60,000 nt of DNA, taken from the NCBI GenBank assembly GCA_029204225.1, contig CM055100.1, positions 62,815,141 through 62,875,140 on the forward strand. Direction: 5' to 3'. Both the position numbers and the translations under genes were made by a program. Of this stretch, positions 34,619 through 46,400 are shown piece after piece. Each line of letters begins with the position of its first letter. Position 1 is the stretch's first letter. Below the pieces are notes generated by a model. That model was not told the DNA's origin. It worked only from the letters and a program-made list of their open reading frames with translations, and ran no database searches. The DNA comes from Diphasiastrum complanatum (Eukaryota > Streptophyta > Lycopodiopsida > Lycopodiales > Lycopodiaceae).

Positions 34619-36635
34619 AATGCTTATTAAACCCGGGCCAAAGATGCCTGAAACACAAAATACCCTTCAAATATGTTGGCATTTGAGTCCTCAAGTTTCT
34701 TGAAAAAGAAGGAAGAAGGGAGATCTATCTCTCTAAGCCAAGTGAGATGGGCTATTTTTTAAGTGGAGTAGCTTTGTAGGTCTAGCTTATTAGTCAGTTC
34801 TAGCTCTTCCTTGGCATTCGAGTAGGGTTCATTTCTTGTAGTTTGTTATCTAGTTTAGTTGAGAATGAATAAGGTAGGTCTTTGGATCAAGTAAGTTTGA
34901 GATATAGGCTATGACTATTCTTAATGATTTCATAAATATGGTTCTACGTTTGGCTCTCCATAGGTGTGAATCATTCATAATGTAGATTGAGGTCTGTTTG
35001 TCTAATGGGAGGGAAAATAGAACATGTGGTCCAAACATGGTGCTGAGGGGGAGGTTGATGTGAGTGGAATTATGTGTTATTAGTAAATCCATAAAATTCC
35101 TTGGTTGGTCCTTTTGTGTGTTATCGCTCAAAGGCATGATAAGAGTCGGTGCTAGGATCTAATGCTTACAACAATTGCAAGCTGACAAATGTTGCTATGC
35201 GATTGATTCAACACTTATCTTATGGATCACACTTGCAAAGAGCTTGGGAGAAGTAGGGGAGAATTCATGGAAGGAGCAGTTGGGTGGTTAGTTGTTTGGG
35301 CCTATTGGGCCTACGTTATAAACCAAGCATCTCTTTTCTATTAGGCAAACAGATCAGGCCAAGTGGTGGAGTCCCTTGAGTCAAAATGTTTCAGGAGGGT
35401 TCTATCTTTTGCTCCCATATCTTGGTTAGTAGAGGATTTGCACTTGGTCGATTGGAACACCAAGACAAGGCCGTTCATGTGGTTAGCATTGTTTGCGGCA
35501 ACATTACAAACAAAGGATTCACAAGGGTTTTAGCTTCCCTCCTATTGACATCTAACTTGCACTGGTATAATGGAAACGTTTGTTCTGAAGCATTTGATTA
35601 TTATGTGGAATTAGTTCATTTTATTTGCATGATTGCATTAGCTTGTAGTTGGGTTTAACTTTGGTATAGGGGTATACACTTTGCTTTAGAGGGTTATATT
35701 GCTAGAGAAGAGCCAGTGGACATGTTTCAAATGTCCTATGTTGCAAATTTGATCTTTAAACCTTTGAGGGAAACCTTTGAGGGAAAGCATGAGGGAGAGA
35801 GATGCAAACAATGGATAGAAGAGCAATGAGGTCTTGCCAAGCTTTGTTGGGAAGAAATATGCAATATCAAGATAAGCTTTCCTTATATGCAATAAGAGTT
35901 GTGCTCACAAGTTCTAATTTGCAAAAAGAAAAATGTTTACATGGTAATCTATGGGCTATGGGTTTCTTACATTATCAAGAGCAAAAATTTTAGAGTATAG
36001 GCATGTGCAAATGTTCTTAAAAAGAGGTCTCACAAATAGTAGGTTTGTAAGATGCTCAATGATTTAGCTTGACATTGTGAAAATATTAAAAATCTAGCAC
36101 CTAGATCTATGCCACATGGCATCACGATGAATAGCCAAATGTTTTCCCCTAGCAATTCAATCTAAGTGCAAATCCTTGATGTCATGATTATAGATCCAAA
36201 TGAAGGCAAGATCTTATGCTCTTGATTATGGAAATATGAAAGACCATTTTTGGTATGAAGCATTACAATGAGCCACTTAAAAAAAGTCAGAGTAATTCAA
36301 TAAATGCTAAGAAATTCAATGAACCTTATGAACAAGTATCTTTGGAGATTTGGGTGAGATGTATGCCACTACAACATTTATTTGGAAAAAGATGTGAGAG
36401 CCAAGATTAAAACGTACCACATGTATGTGATAATTGCCAATCCAAAAGCCAATTGCTCTTAGGCTTGTGTGACATGTTTACATATATTATGTTTCCCAAT
36501 GCCCCTACCATTGTCCTTTAGCAAAGACCCCTAACAATGCTCTCAACCAATGACACAAACTTGTGATTTATTTTTATTGATGCTTGCTATATTATTGGTT
36601 CTTATGTTAAGCACTTCCCATATTCATTGACATTG
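34619..36635. other. Intergenic DNA, nothing recognised
   Basis: No motif, RNA or element end found. A minus-strand open piece at 35,137-34,850 has no recognisable domain. Confidence 0.45.
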
Positions 36636-36639
36636 CATC

Positions 36640-36875
36640 CAAGGGTTGGCTCAGTTGGTTAGCTTGGCATTCAAAGTGTCTTTGGTCCCAAGTTCAAGCC
36701 CCCTTGAAAACCAAGATGCATTCATTGGCATTACATACCTCATTGGCTCAATAATGATGATGTGCAATTCCAGTTATTTTTGTGAGTGGCTTGAGACACG
36801 TGATGCCAACTTTGTGTCGTGCTCCAATGATGTGGTTTATATCTTTCCTACAAAACAACAATTTTTTTTCCTTTG
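36640..36875 (+). mobile_element. tRNA-derived SINE-like element
   Basis: The head 36,640-36,706 has an RNA polymerase III A box that fits the consensus exactly (TGGCTCAGTTGG, 36,647-36,658). A B-box-like AGTTCAAGCC follows at 36,691-36,700. The flanking CAAGGG and CCCTTG (36,640-36,645 and 36,701-36,706) can pair like an acceptor stem. A non-tRNA body follows, with a T-run near 36,868. The T-arm does not fold properly, so this is not a working tRNA gene. The 3' boundary and target duplication are not certain. Confidence 0.55.
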
Positions 36876-37295
36876 AGCTTCTTGCAAGATAATTAGTACA
36901 TATTCTTTTATGAGTTTTCAACTTGTGAGATTTAGATTTTACTACTGACATGAGAGTTGTAATTGCAATAGTTTTGTGTGCATGCACACATAAAAGTGTG
37001 CATCAAAACCTCTATGCATTTTTGTTCAAACATGATATACGAAAATACATTGCCATAAACAATGTAGTGATCCACATTTGATATAGCATACATGTCTAGC
37101 ACTAGTTGTGTATAAATCATTATAATTGAAGATGATCTGAGTCAACCTTTGCCGCAACAAATCCAAACCTGCCAAGGTAAAGACAATACAGACCAAGGCT
37201 ATGAAAAAACTACCTAAGCAAGCTTTGATCATGAGGACTAGCTTTGACGCACTGAGCACCTAAAATAAGAACCTGAAATGCAAAGATATAAGAAC
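36876..37295. other. No recognisable feature
   Basis: AT-rich spacer between the SINE-like element and the 3' LTR of element D. If D is nested in element F, this could be F sequence, but no match was seen. Confidence 0.4.
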
Positions 37296-38122
37296 TGATA
37301 AATTTTACAATTTTTTGGACAATAGTGATTGTACTTTACAATCATAGAGAGATATTGTTGCTTAATCAATGGATCTATCAAGTTCTACACATTAGATCTT
37401 GATCTAGATTCACTATACTTGGATTTATGCAAGAGCAATGGATCAACACATCATTAACTAGTGAGAGCGGCCTCACACATGTGGAGTACTGTCCACAGTA
37501 CGGCCTGCACCTGAAACAAGTACAATAATCCTAGATAGCAATCATTCATAGAAATCACAAGACAAATGACTAGAAACCTCACAAAAGTGTAGAATGCAAA
37601 AGTCTCATCAATCTTCTTAGCAAAATGATGATCCTTTTATGGATCAAGTACATCCACGTGTGAAGAGTGCCACATCACTCAAATCTATCCATTTGATCCA
37701 TCCTTGATCCTTATCCAAAGTTGACCTTCTAGAATATGGCTAAAATCCAAAAAGCTAGTCTCCTAGAATATAGGAATATTGCCTACAAAATAGGATCTAA
37801 GAAAAATGGTCAACTCTTATCTTCTAGTACTCTATACACACGTGTGAACATCCACTTGCCATGTGGGAGCATTTACTCATGCACATACAAGGAAAGGTTA
37901 ATTTCTAGGTGACTAGTCAACTTGACTAAAAAACTAGTCATATCATGTTCACACTAACTAGATTGATACAAAAGCAATTTAGATATATACAAGCATGAAA
38001 AGTACATCCTTTCACACATGGGAACAGGCTCCACACGTGTGAAATCAGATCATCAACATTATTCTAATGTTTGATCAATATTTACAAAACCAATGTCAAG
38101 TGAGAAGTGACAATTTTCAACA
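37296..38122 (-). repeat. 3' LTR of element D
   Basis: On the minus strand it follows the purine tract GCGAGGAGGAG and starts TGTTGAAAATTGTCAC. Two G-box palindromes (CACGTG at 37,839 and 38,034) lie in it. The 37,296 end is inferred from a terminal CA at matching length. Confidence 0.65.
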
Positions 38123-38135
38123 CTCCTCCTCGCTT

Positions 38136-38756
38136 CTAACTTGTCAAATCTAATGTACATCTATCCACAATTCCAAGAGCATATCTTAACTTAAAAAATG
38201 GATCTTTGGACAATGGCTTGGTTAAGATATCATCTATGCATTCGGATGATGGTACATGATGTAGTTGCACCTCCTTGGATTGTACCTTCTCCCTCACAAA
38301 GTGGTGAGCTATCTCAATATGCTTAGTTCTAGCATGGAAGATAGGATTTGAAGCAATTTGTTGAGAAGATTGATTGTCACAAAATATGTAAGGGATCTCC
38401 TCGGCCTCTAGCACATGTAGTTCCATCAAGAGTCTTCTTAGCCATAGGAGCTCTTTGGTTGTTGAAGTCAATGCCTTGTACTCGGCTTCACAAGAAGATA
38501 GCGAGATTGTATCTTGCTTTTTGGAAAGCCAAGATATTGCTCCTCCACAAAGAAATGTTGCAAATGCACTAATGGACTTCCTATCCATCTTGTCACCTGC
38601 AAAATCTGAATCCGAGTAGGCTCTCAAGTGCAAGTTAGAACCTTCATAAAGTATGCCAAAAAATCTATTACTAGAAACATATCTAAGTACTCTTTTGCAC
38701 TTTTCCAATGATGAACTAAAGGAGCTTGCATACTTTGACTCAACTTGCTTACACAA
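38136..38756 (-). pseudogene. Element D RNase H
   Basis: Reads AYSDSDFAGDKMDRKSISAF, SLSSCEAEYKALTSTTKELL and FCDNQSSQQIASNPIFHART, ending with DDILTKPLSKDPFFKLRYAL, the complete C-terminal half of Copia RNase H. It is separated from reverse transcriptase by one frameshift near 38,700; the two open frames overlap between 38,624 and 38,756. Confidence 0.85.
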
Positions 38757-39613
38757 AAACTTAAGTCAGGTCTAGTGATGGTCAAATAGATTAGAGAGCC
38801 TATAAGCTTCCTAAAGAGGGTGATGTCCTCAAAGGATGCTTTATCACCTTCATTAGTTGCTTTCACAACATGCTCCATAGGGGTGTCAATCCCCTTACAG
38901 TCTTTCATACCAAATCTTTCAAGATACTTAGATTGACTTATGAAAGTACAATTGCTACTTCTAGACACTTCTATCCCAAGTATAAACTTTAGGAAGCCTA
39001 GATCTACCATCTTGAACTCACTAGATAAATCAACTTTTACTTTGCTTATGCCTTCATCATCATTTCCTCTCAAAATGATGTCATCAACATAAAGTACCAA
39101 AATGATGATCATTCCTTCATTACATTTGAGATATGAAGACGGTTCATAAGCACTTAGTACAAATTCAAGAGAATAGAGAAAATCATACAACCTAGAGTAC
39201 CAAGCTCTAGGCGCTTGCTTCAAGCCATATAGGCTCTTCCTTAAGTAGCACACTTTTTGCTCCTCACCAACCTTGATGAAGCCCTCGGGTTGCATCATGT
39301 AGCTTTCCTCTTCTAAGAAGCCACTCAAGAAGGCATTTGTCACATCCATTTGGTAGAGATCCCACTTGAACAAAGTAGCAATGCAAATGATTAATCTAAT
39401 GGTTACAAGCTTAGCTACAGGTGCAAATGTTTCTTCATAATCCAATCCTTTTATTTGAAGAAATCCCTTAGCAACAAGCCTAGCTTTGTACTTACTAATA
39501 GATCCATCTTGATTGTAATTTATTCTATAAATCCACTTACATGCAAGTGGTTTCTTCCCTTTTGGAAGATTTACAAGATTCCAAGTATGATTTTCTTCTA
39601 ATGCATCATACAT
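38624..39613 (-). pseudogene. Element D reverse transcriptase
   Basis: A 329-codon open frame with the whole Copia reverse transcriptase: ACKWIYRINYNQDGSISKYK, GLDYEETFAPVAKLVTIR, MDVTNAFLSGFLEEESYM, CYLRKSLYGLKQAPRAWYSR, the catalytic YVDDIIL and MVDLGFLKFILGIEVSRSS. This is the best preserved enzyme domain of any element in the window, with no internal stop. Confidence 0.9.
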
Positions 39614-40641
39614 ACTCTACTTGCATTGCATCTCTCCAAACTTTAGATTTATATGCTTCTTCAAAAGATGATGGTTCTTCAAGCAATGTAGCTAAGAAGG
39701 AGTAAGAGGTAGAAGTTGTAGAGTCTTCCTTTTGCTTTCCCTTGTCCACATAGGTAAGCCTTGAGGGCTCGACCTTGCTTCTTGATGATCTTCTCGGCCC
39801 CTTTTGTCTTGGATCCATGTCTCCATCCTCGGGTTTGTCAAGATCCTCCTCAGGTTTGTCAAGATCCTTCTCGAGTTTGTCAAGATCTTCAAGGCACAAT
39901 GGGTTAGATCCATTTGACAAGCTCTTAGCAAATTGTGACTCATCAAAAAGTACATCCTTGCTTACCTTTACTTTCTTGGATATAGGATCATATATCCTAT
40001 AGCCCTTGCTATTTTCTCCATAGCCAACAAAGATCCCTTTGAAGGAGGTAGCATCTTCTTTCCTTCTAGTCTCCAAAGGGATGTGAACATAACAAATACA
40101 TCCAAAGATCTTAAAATCTTTTACATTGGGTTTCTTATCAAACAAGGCTTGATAAGGTGAGATCCCATCTATAGCACTACTAGGAAGTCTATTACACAAG
40201 TAATTAGCACATGTTATAGCTAAGTTGTTTCTCTACTAGAGACTTGAACTTAATGAAAGCTTCATAAACAAGACTTTTCTTTGATAGTAACTCAATCCAT
40301 GTGAATCTAGTACAATCATCTATAAAAGTTACATACATCAAAGGAGCTCCATTACTTGCATGTGAAAAACTATGTACATCAGAATGTATGAGACCCAAGG
40401 GAGAGGTAGATCTTGATGAAGATCTCTTGTAAGAAGATTTGTGTGACTTTGCAAGGCCACATGCCTCACACATCTTTCCACACTTCTTGAAGGCTCTTGG
40501 TAGGCCGAGAGCTAGTTCCTTGCTTGCCATTGACTCCATAGATTGAAGATTAGGATGGCCTAATCTCTTATGCCATAGCTCCACTTGAGATAGCTCCTCC
40601 CTAGCCAAGTTCACACTTTCACTTGCAGCATTAGCATCCAA
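39606..40641 (-). pseudogene. Element D integrase, catalytic core deleted
   Basis: The first part (40,641-40,204) has the pre-integrase and HHCC segment (ELWHKRLGHPNLQSMESMAS, CEACGLAKSHKSSY) and the first catalytic Asp region (LGLIHSDVHSF, YVTFIDDCTRF). After FKSLVEKQ it breaks. The second part (40,199-39,606) resumes at CNRLPSSAIDGISPYQALFD. The stretch with the second Asp and the Glu (about 80-90 residues in relatives) is missing, so integration activity would be lost. Confidence 0.85.
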
Positions 40642-40651
40642 TTTAAAAAGT

Positions 40652-41035
40652 CTACTGTAAATCTAGTCCATTGTCCATTAATTGTCCTACACTAAGCAAG
40701 TTTCTTGAAATGGTAGGAACATACAAAACATTATCTAGAACTATCATTTTAGATGTGCCTAAGCAAAGAGGTATAGATCCTATGCCATCTATCTTGCATG
40801 CTTGATCACTAGCAGTGTATATTGACTTCTTAGAGTCATTACAAGATAGAAGTGTAGAAAAATAATGCTTGTTAAAAGACATGTGGGAACTAGCCCCACT
40901 ATCTATCCACCATATGTCTTGACTTGAAGTTGGTGTAGATGCAACCATTAAGGATGTGTTGAATCCATCCTCATCTTCTTCCTCTTGAGCAATGTTCCCT
41001 TGACCTCCATTGGCTTGTTGATTCTTCTTCGAGTA
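40652..41035 (-). pseudogene. Element D protease
   Basis: Contains DIWWIDSGASSHMSFNKHYF with the catalytic DSGA, then LDNVLYVPTISRNLLSVGQL. Closely similar to the fragment at 14,791-15,426. A stop just after the zinc knuckle (41,039) separates it from gag. Confidence 0.85.
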
Positions 41036-41038
41036 GCA

Positions 41039-42290
41039 TTATGAGGCAAAGTGTCCTTTCTTTCCACAAAAGAAACACTTGAGTTTTGCCTCGTTCTTCA
41101 CGTTGCCTTTGGAAGTAGATCCTCCATTCTTCATCTCGGCCTCCTTGCCTTGATTTTTCTTGAATGGATGTTGCTTCTTCTTGCCTTTAGATGTAAAGTT
41201 AGCTTTCTCCTCTCCTCCATTAAGTGACATGCTATCCATTCTTGTCTTGAGGTGTAGAAGCCTACTCTCCTCGGCCGGAGATGTATACCACATAAGGTAT
41301 GGTCCTCTTTCCCTTGAAATGTGAGCCACATGGACTCAACCATGTTTCTTGAGATTCTTTTTGAAATCACAACTTGAGAAGGTCTCTCCTCCTCAATCCT
41401 TGACATACTTGAACCTGGAGAAGGAGTCTCCTCCTCAATCCTTGGCACACTTGAACCTTGAGATGACTCTTTAAGATCCTCTTTATGATGCTCCTTTTTG
41501 ATGGAAATCCGAGACCTCCATGTCTCATAATGATCACAACAATCATGACCATTCAATATGCACTTCCTATGATTATCAAGATTACTTATGCTAGAAACAT
41601 AAGTCCAAAAATCACCACAACTTGGCATGATTTTTCCAATATTGAAATCAAAAGGTATTTCCATCTCAATAAGGCTAACTACTTGCTTATGGATATAAGT
41701 GTCCACTTTGGATGCTTCACTTATTCTCATAAGAAGTTTACAACTTGCCTTTAGGATTGAAAACATACAATTTTCATCTTTATGAATGAACACATCATTC
41801 ATGATCTTATTGAAATCATCTTCATAGGTTGACATGAGAGCATAAATGAACCTATTTTCATTTTGTGATTGATGCTCCTTATTCTTGATTGATTTCTCTT
41901 GGATCATAACAATAAGTTTGAACTTATCTAAAGTTCCAAGCAAAATACTTTCCAAGGACATAAAATAAATCCAAGTTACTTTCATGAAAGTGACATCTAT
42001 CTTTGCATCTTGAACCAAACAATGCACTTCCAAATGAAAAATTTCAAAAGATTTCACATGTGTTGTGATGGACTCTTGAAGACAAATCTTGCAAGTCCTT
42101 GTGAGACTCCAAGTCTCATTCACCTTTCCACAAAGGAAACACCTTTCCTTGGACTTGTCCTTCTTGTATTTGCATTTCAAACTTGAAGCTCCATCCTTCA
42201 CCTCGGCCCCCTTGCTTTGGTTCTCCTTGGATGGATTGGTCTTCTTTTTGTAGCATCTTGAGAAAATATATATATCATCCCTTGTCACAA
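41039..42290 (-). pseudogene. Element D gag remnant with duplicated zinc-knuckle module
   Basis: Two related Lys-rich knuckle modules are present. The upstream one (about 42,262-42,111) ends KERCFLCGK and is cut after the second Cys. The downstream one (about 41,170-41,039) ends LKCFFCGKKGHFAS. Between them lies about 900 bp of open sequence (part of a 385-codon frame) that is not gag-like, including an Arg/Glu/Ser-rich stretch with a repeat of EE(E/T)xPSxGSSxxRIEEE type near 41,390-41,470. The gag N-terminus expected upstream is not found. The insert between modules could be captured sequence. Confidence 0.6.
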
Positions 42291-44007
42291 AGATTGCACT
42301 TAGGATCCTTTCTTTCCTTCAATAGGATGCCACCTATTGATACTATGTGAATAAAAACCTTTGATATGATTCTACAAATGTAATTTGTGACTCTCAAGAG
42401 ACTAGATTTGAACATCTTCAACAATCTAGAAGGATCTACAAAAGATCTAACTCACAAACCTAAAAATCAATTTTCACACTAATGACTAGTCACTTGGAAA
42501 CTTTGCTTTGATCACTAAGACAAAAGCAGACAATCTTTGAATCAGATCACAAAAGAAATCAGATCCAATCGGACTCATCAAATACCAGTGACTCTTTTTT
42601 TTGAAAGTTGAAATGGATATGAAAAGATTTGACACCTAGATTTTTCTTTTCACTTGACTAGTTCTCTCAACACTTGAGATTCTTGAACAAAAGATGGGTT
42701 TTGTTTCAAACACATGAAAATCAAACTTAATCACTTCTTTTGGACCCACTCTTGACCCAAATAATCTCACTCTTGAGATTTAGAATGAATTTGATTTGAA
42801 AACAAACTGTACCGCTGTACCGCCAATTTTTCACAAAGCTTAAAAATTTAGACAACTAGAGATTTCCAAAGATCTCAACCATGCATGAATACTCAAATAT
42901 GGACTCCTCCTCATTCTAGACATCCAATGGGATCACAAATTGACCCTCACACTCTCACAAAGAAAGTTAAATAGAACTAATTTGAATTTCATACATAGTA
43001 TGTCAATTTTTGCTCAACAAATTCAATTCAATCAATCCTATTGGATTCCACCAGTTACTCTACTTTTAAGACTTGGAATGAAATTCAAAATCAAAAGTTG
43101 TGATTTTTCTCACTAAGATATTGTGCTTCAAAGAGCTAATGCCACTTAGAAAGATTTGATCACTTAGGAAGAGACAAACTCTCCACCAATAACAACACAA
43201 AATGAGCTTCTAGATCTTGCCCTCTACAAAGGAAGGAACTCGTAGAAAATTGGATCTCTCTCTACACATTTGCCATAGACACCTTAATGACTCTTTTCAA
43301 ACCTTACAATCACTCAAACAAATTGAGTAGGGTTGAGCAATGTGACTTGGATCTCAATCTCTTTTCTAAAACTCTCAATTGAAGCCAATCTATGTCAAAT
43401 TCTACAAAAGATTTGCATAGATGCTCTATATGCACTAGAAACTCTCAAAGGTTTCACTTGGAGGACAGATCCAAGGATGTTTTCTAGCAAATTGATGCTT
43501 CTAAACTTGACCCTATCACTCTTGAACAAATCTAGAGTGATGGTACAATGGATTTCATCCTCTCACCTTGCATATCACTCCTTAATCTATGATTTTTGGC
43601 AAAATCTCTCTCAACTTCAACATACACTCAAAAAATCAGAGAAGATCAATTAATGCACCTAATTCAAGCTTCAAGTTTATAATTTTTTGGCTGATCTAAT
43701 CCAAGAACTAATCAAGGGATTGGATTCACTATAGAAATGCTTGATTTTGCACCAAAAATCACTCAAATTGGGTATGTGAGTCAAATTCTACAAATTTTTG
43801 AAATTTCTCAGTCAAAACCGGAGCTGTACTACCTCACACGTGTGAAAAGAGTTCCTACAGCCCACAACAAGATCTGGACCAAAAATTTTGAGGATAGCTA
43901 TCAAATCCAACTCACCACACAAAATTTGACAAGTTTCCAAAAAACTGCTAATTTTGGCTTTGATTTGGATTAACCCTATCAATTTCAACAAAACCTCTTG
44001 TACTAGG
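42291..44007 (-). other. Element D leader region without gag
   Basis: About 1.7 kb between primer site and the first knuckle. In element C the gag start lies only 600 bp after the primer site, but here no gag N-terminus is readable. A G-box palindrome lies at 43,837. No other feature. Confidence 0.5.
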
Positions 44008-44021
44008 CTCTGATACCATGT
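44008..44021 (-). other. Primer-binding site of element D
   Basis: Minus-strand TGGTATCAGAGCCT directly downstream of the 5' LTR. Confidence 0.85.
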
Positions 44022-44842
44022 GCAAAAAGTACAAAAAGGACCAAGAGTGGATCCTAATCTGATCCTCAAGAGGGATTGGTTGTCAGATTACTTGATCTAT
44101 CAATCTACTTGAGATTAAAATCAATCTCTAGACACAAAATCCTAACAAGAACAATCATTAATTGAAGGTAGGTGTACTTTTTGGTTTCACACGTGTGAAA
44201 CACTGTCTGAGTACGGACTCCAACCTGAAAATCAAGTACACATTGATAGAACCTCAAAACAATCAAAACAAATGTAGACAAATGCAGAGAATCACTCAAA
44301 ATTGCTTCCAAAACCAAGATTGGTGTCTCACATTGACTATGGCCAAATGTGGCTCTATATATACAATAAGTGGGAGCTCGTGGTACTGATCATCCCTAGG
44401 ATCCCACATGTGTGAAGGTGCTTTGTCATATGATGATTCAACATGCAAAACTGACACTTGGACAAAACCTTCTATTTTGAGCACTTTTGGTCCATTTTCC
44501 TTCTATATGGAGATCTACTTGAAAATCTTCTAGAAGTCAAAATTCGCCTACTTCAGCTTATTCCACACATGTGAGATGTCCTCTACACATGGGATATGAC
44601 ACCTAACCAAATGATGTGGCTCATGCAATCAATAGATTGATGCCATGTGTCATATGTCTAGAAAACTAGTTTTTGGCCTTTTTAGCCACTAGAACTTGAA
44701 TTAAATCATATGTACAACCTATATGATTATGGTACATGACAAGTACACTATTTTAACATGTGGAAACAGGCTCCACACATGTGTAATCATCCTATATACA
44801 TGATTTTTTGCCTCTACCAAGCTTATTTTTGCATTTTTCACA
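44022..44842 (-). repeat. 5' LTR of element D
   Basis: Starts TGTGAAAAATGCAAAA on the minus strand and ends next to the primer site. It contains TATATATAGAG near 44,352 as probable TATA box and a G-box palindrome at 44,190. The start is placed by comparison with the 3' LTR and the relic at 29,200. Confidence 0.65.
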
Positions 44843-44849
44843 TTAAATG

Positions 44850-45800
44850 GCCTATTATACTTCTAGGAAGCATTCATATAGGTCCCATGAAGAAGTATGG
44901 GCTGAGAACAAAGATTTCTTGATTTGTAGTCAAAATAGCTTCAAACTTGATGGGCGTGAAGCATAAGCCACCAACCATCAGTTTATAGGTCTGATAGCTT
45001 GCTGGGAAGGTAAAAAGGAATGCTAATCATGCTGTAAAAAAATCCAAAATGATCTCCTTATGGATTGAGAGGGATCCATCCCCCAAAAATCACCAAAAAT
45101 GGTCATTTTTTAAACATTTTTGACTTCCTACAAGCTCAATTGCTGGAAATCTTCACTCTAACTGCAAGGACAGCTTCAAAAGAATTTGATTCAACTTTTT
45201 ACAACCTCTACATGGTGTTTTACAGCCACCTACTATCCAACTTTATGAAAAAAAGGAACAAGCAAAAATCATGATTTTTAGCTCTTTTTCGGTTTTTTTC
45301 TTCACTATAAAGTCGAAATTCATGACACACATGTCTTTCACTACCACATACAAACCAATTTACAGAATTATAACCATCTAATTGATCTAATCTTGCTGGA
45401 TTTTGGTTCTTACTATCTATTTTGTGTCAAAAAGCATGAAAAACCAATTAATTTTGACCTAAACATAGCCTAGACTAAAAAATCATTGAAAGATCTGGCA
45501 TGCATCATTAATCTCATCCCTAATATGAATGTAAACTTGCTGGAAAATTCAGATCTACAAAGATTTGAGCTACACAACAAAAAGCTCCAAAAAAGCAACA
45601 CAAATTGTTTTTCAAGTACAATTCTCCATAAACCACAAAAAAATTAAAAGAGACATGGATCTTAGCAACATGCAAATTAAATTGGGAAGATCCACCAACT
45701 TGCACACTTGTTCCACCACCTAGATGAGAATACTAGTTGATCTCCACCAAAATTCCAATGAAAAGCAGCACTTTTCCAAGTTTTCCAATCTTCGTAAGTC
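44850..45800 (-). repeat. Leader of LTR element F, copy inverted relative to 0.8-1.1 kb
   Basis: The minus strand downstream of the F primer site. The stretch 44,850-45,150 matches 800-1,124 as listed there. No gag or pol is readable; the leader is interrupted at 44,842 by the LTR of D. Confidence 0.6.
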
Positions 45801-46400
45801 TTGCTTTGATACCACTATAAGGGAAAGCTCCTAAAGATCCTGCTTACAAGACAAACACAATCTAAAACACACTATGGAGAAACCACCCAACCAAGTAGAA
45901 GCAACCAATCAACTCTAGAAGCTTCCTAGCAAATCACTCACCACAGGCCCTCATTACACCCAATTGTGTGATGTCCATCAGCTCTCCAACCTAGAGCTGG
46001 CTCTCAAAGCTTCATGTCTTGCCCATTTCATTTGTAGCTTCCTGATTCTATCATGAATCACCCATGTAAGTCATGTATATCAACCAATGACTCAGGTCCA
46101 ATCTAAAAATAGTTGCTCCTTGATGATCATCATGTCATCCTACAGTCCTATCCCTATCACGTATCCCAATGTCATCCACGTTCACAAAGATCTGAGCATC
46201 TACCTTGTAGTGCACCTGTATTCCCCCAAGATAGCTCCAAGCTACTCCTGTGAATGATTCTGAACCATTCTCTAAGAATACATTGAGATGCGAACTCCAA
46301 AGCCACACCCCCAAGCCAAGGAACGAGAAGCATGAAAGTAGAGTGAGAGCCTGCTGACAATGAATCAACCACAAATGTGAGAAGTGTAGTGAGTTTCTTT
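45801..46400 (-). repeat. Primer-binding site and probable 5' LTR of element F
   Basis: Minus-strand TGGTATCAAAGCAA at 45,814-45,801 is a methionine-tRNA-type primer site. The sequence upstream of it (higher coordinates) is then the LTR end. The outer LTR boundary is not determined; 46,400 is approximate. A minus-strand open piece at 46,374-46,135 matches nothing I know. Confidence 0.4.

Larger units (their letters stand above)
37296..44842 (-). mobile_element. Copia element D, decayed, probably nested in element F
   Basis: Minus-strand element. The candidate 5' LTR is 44,842-44,022, the primer site ends at 44,021, internal remains run from 42,290 to 38,136, and the 3' LTR is 38,122-37,296. 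The two LTRs share architecture and short motifs (CACA(C/T)GTGTGGAGCCTGTT near the start, TTTCAGGT...GTACT about 500 bases in) but differ widely. Either the insertion is very old or the element is a recombinant of two subfamilies. Gag's N-terminal part is missing, and the integrase lacks its catalytic core. Confidence 0.8.

Noticed and set aside
34850-35137. Minus-strand 95-codon open frame as a transposase or LINE fragment
   Set aside because: No catalytic or family motif could be identified.
36640-36706. Functional tRNA gene
   Set aside because: The A box is perfect but the T-arm and anticodon arm do not fold properly; a SINE head fits better.
41131-42288. 385-codon open frame as an independent host gene
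   Set aside because: It begins and ends in gag knuckle modules of element D and lies between that element's primer site and protease.
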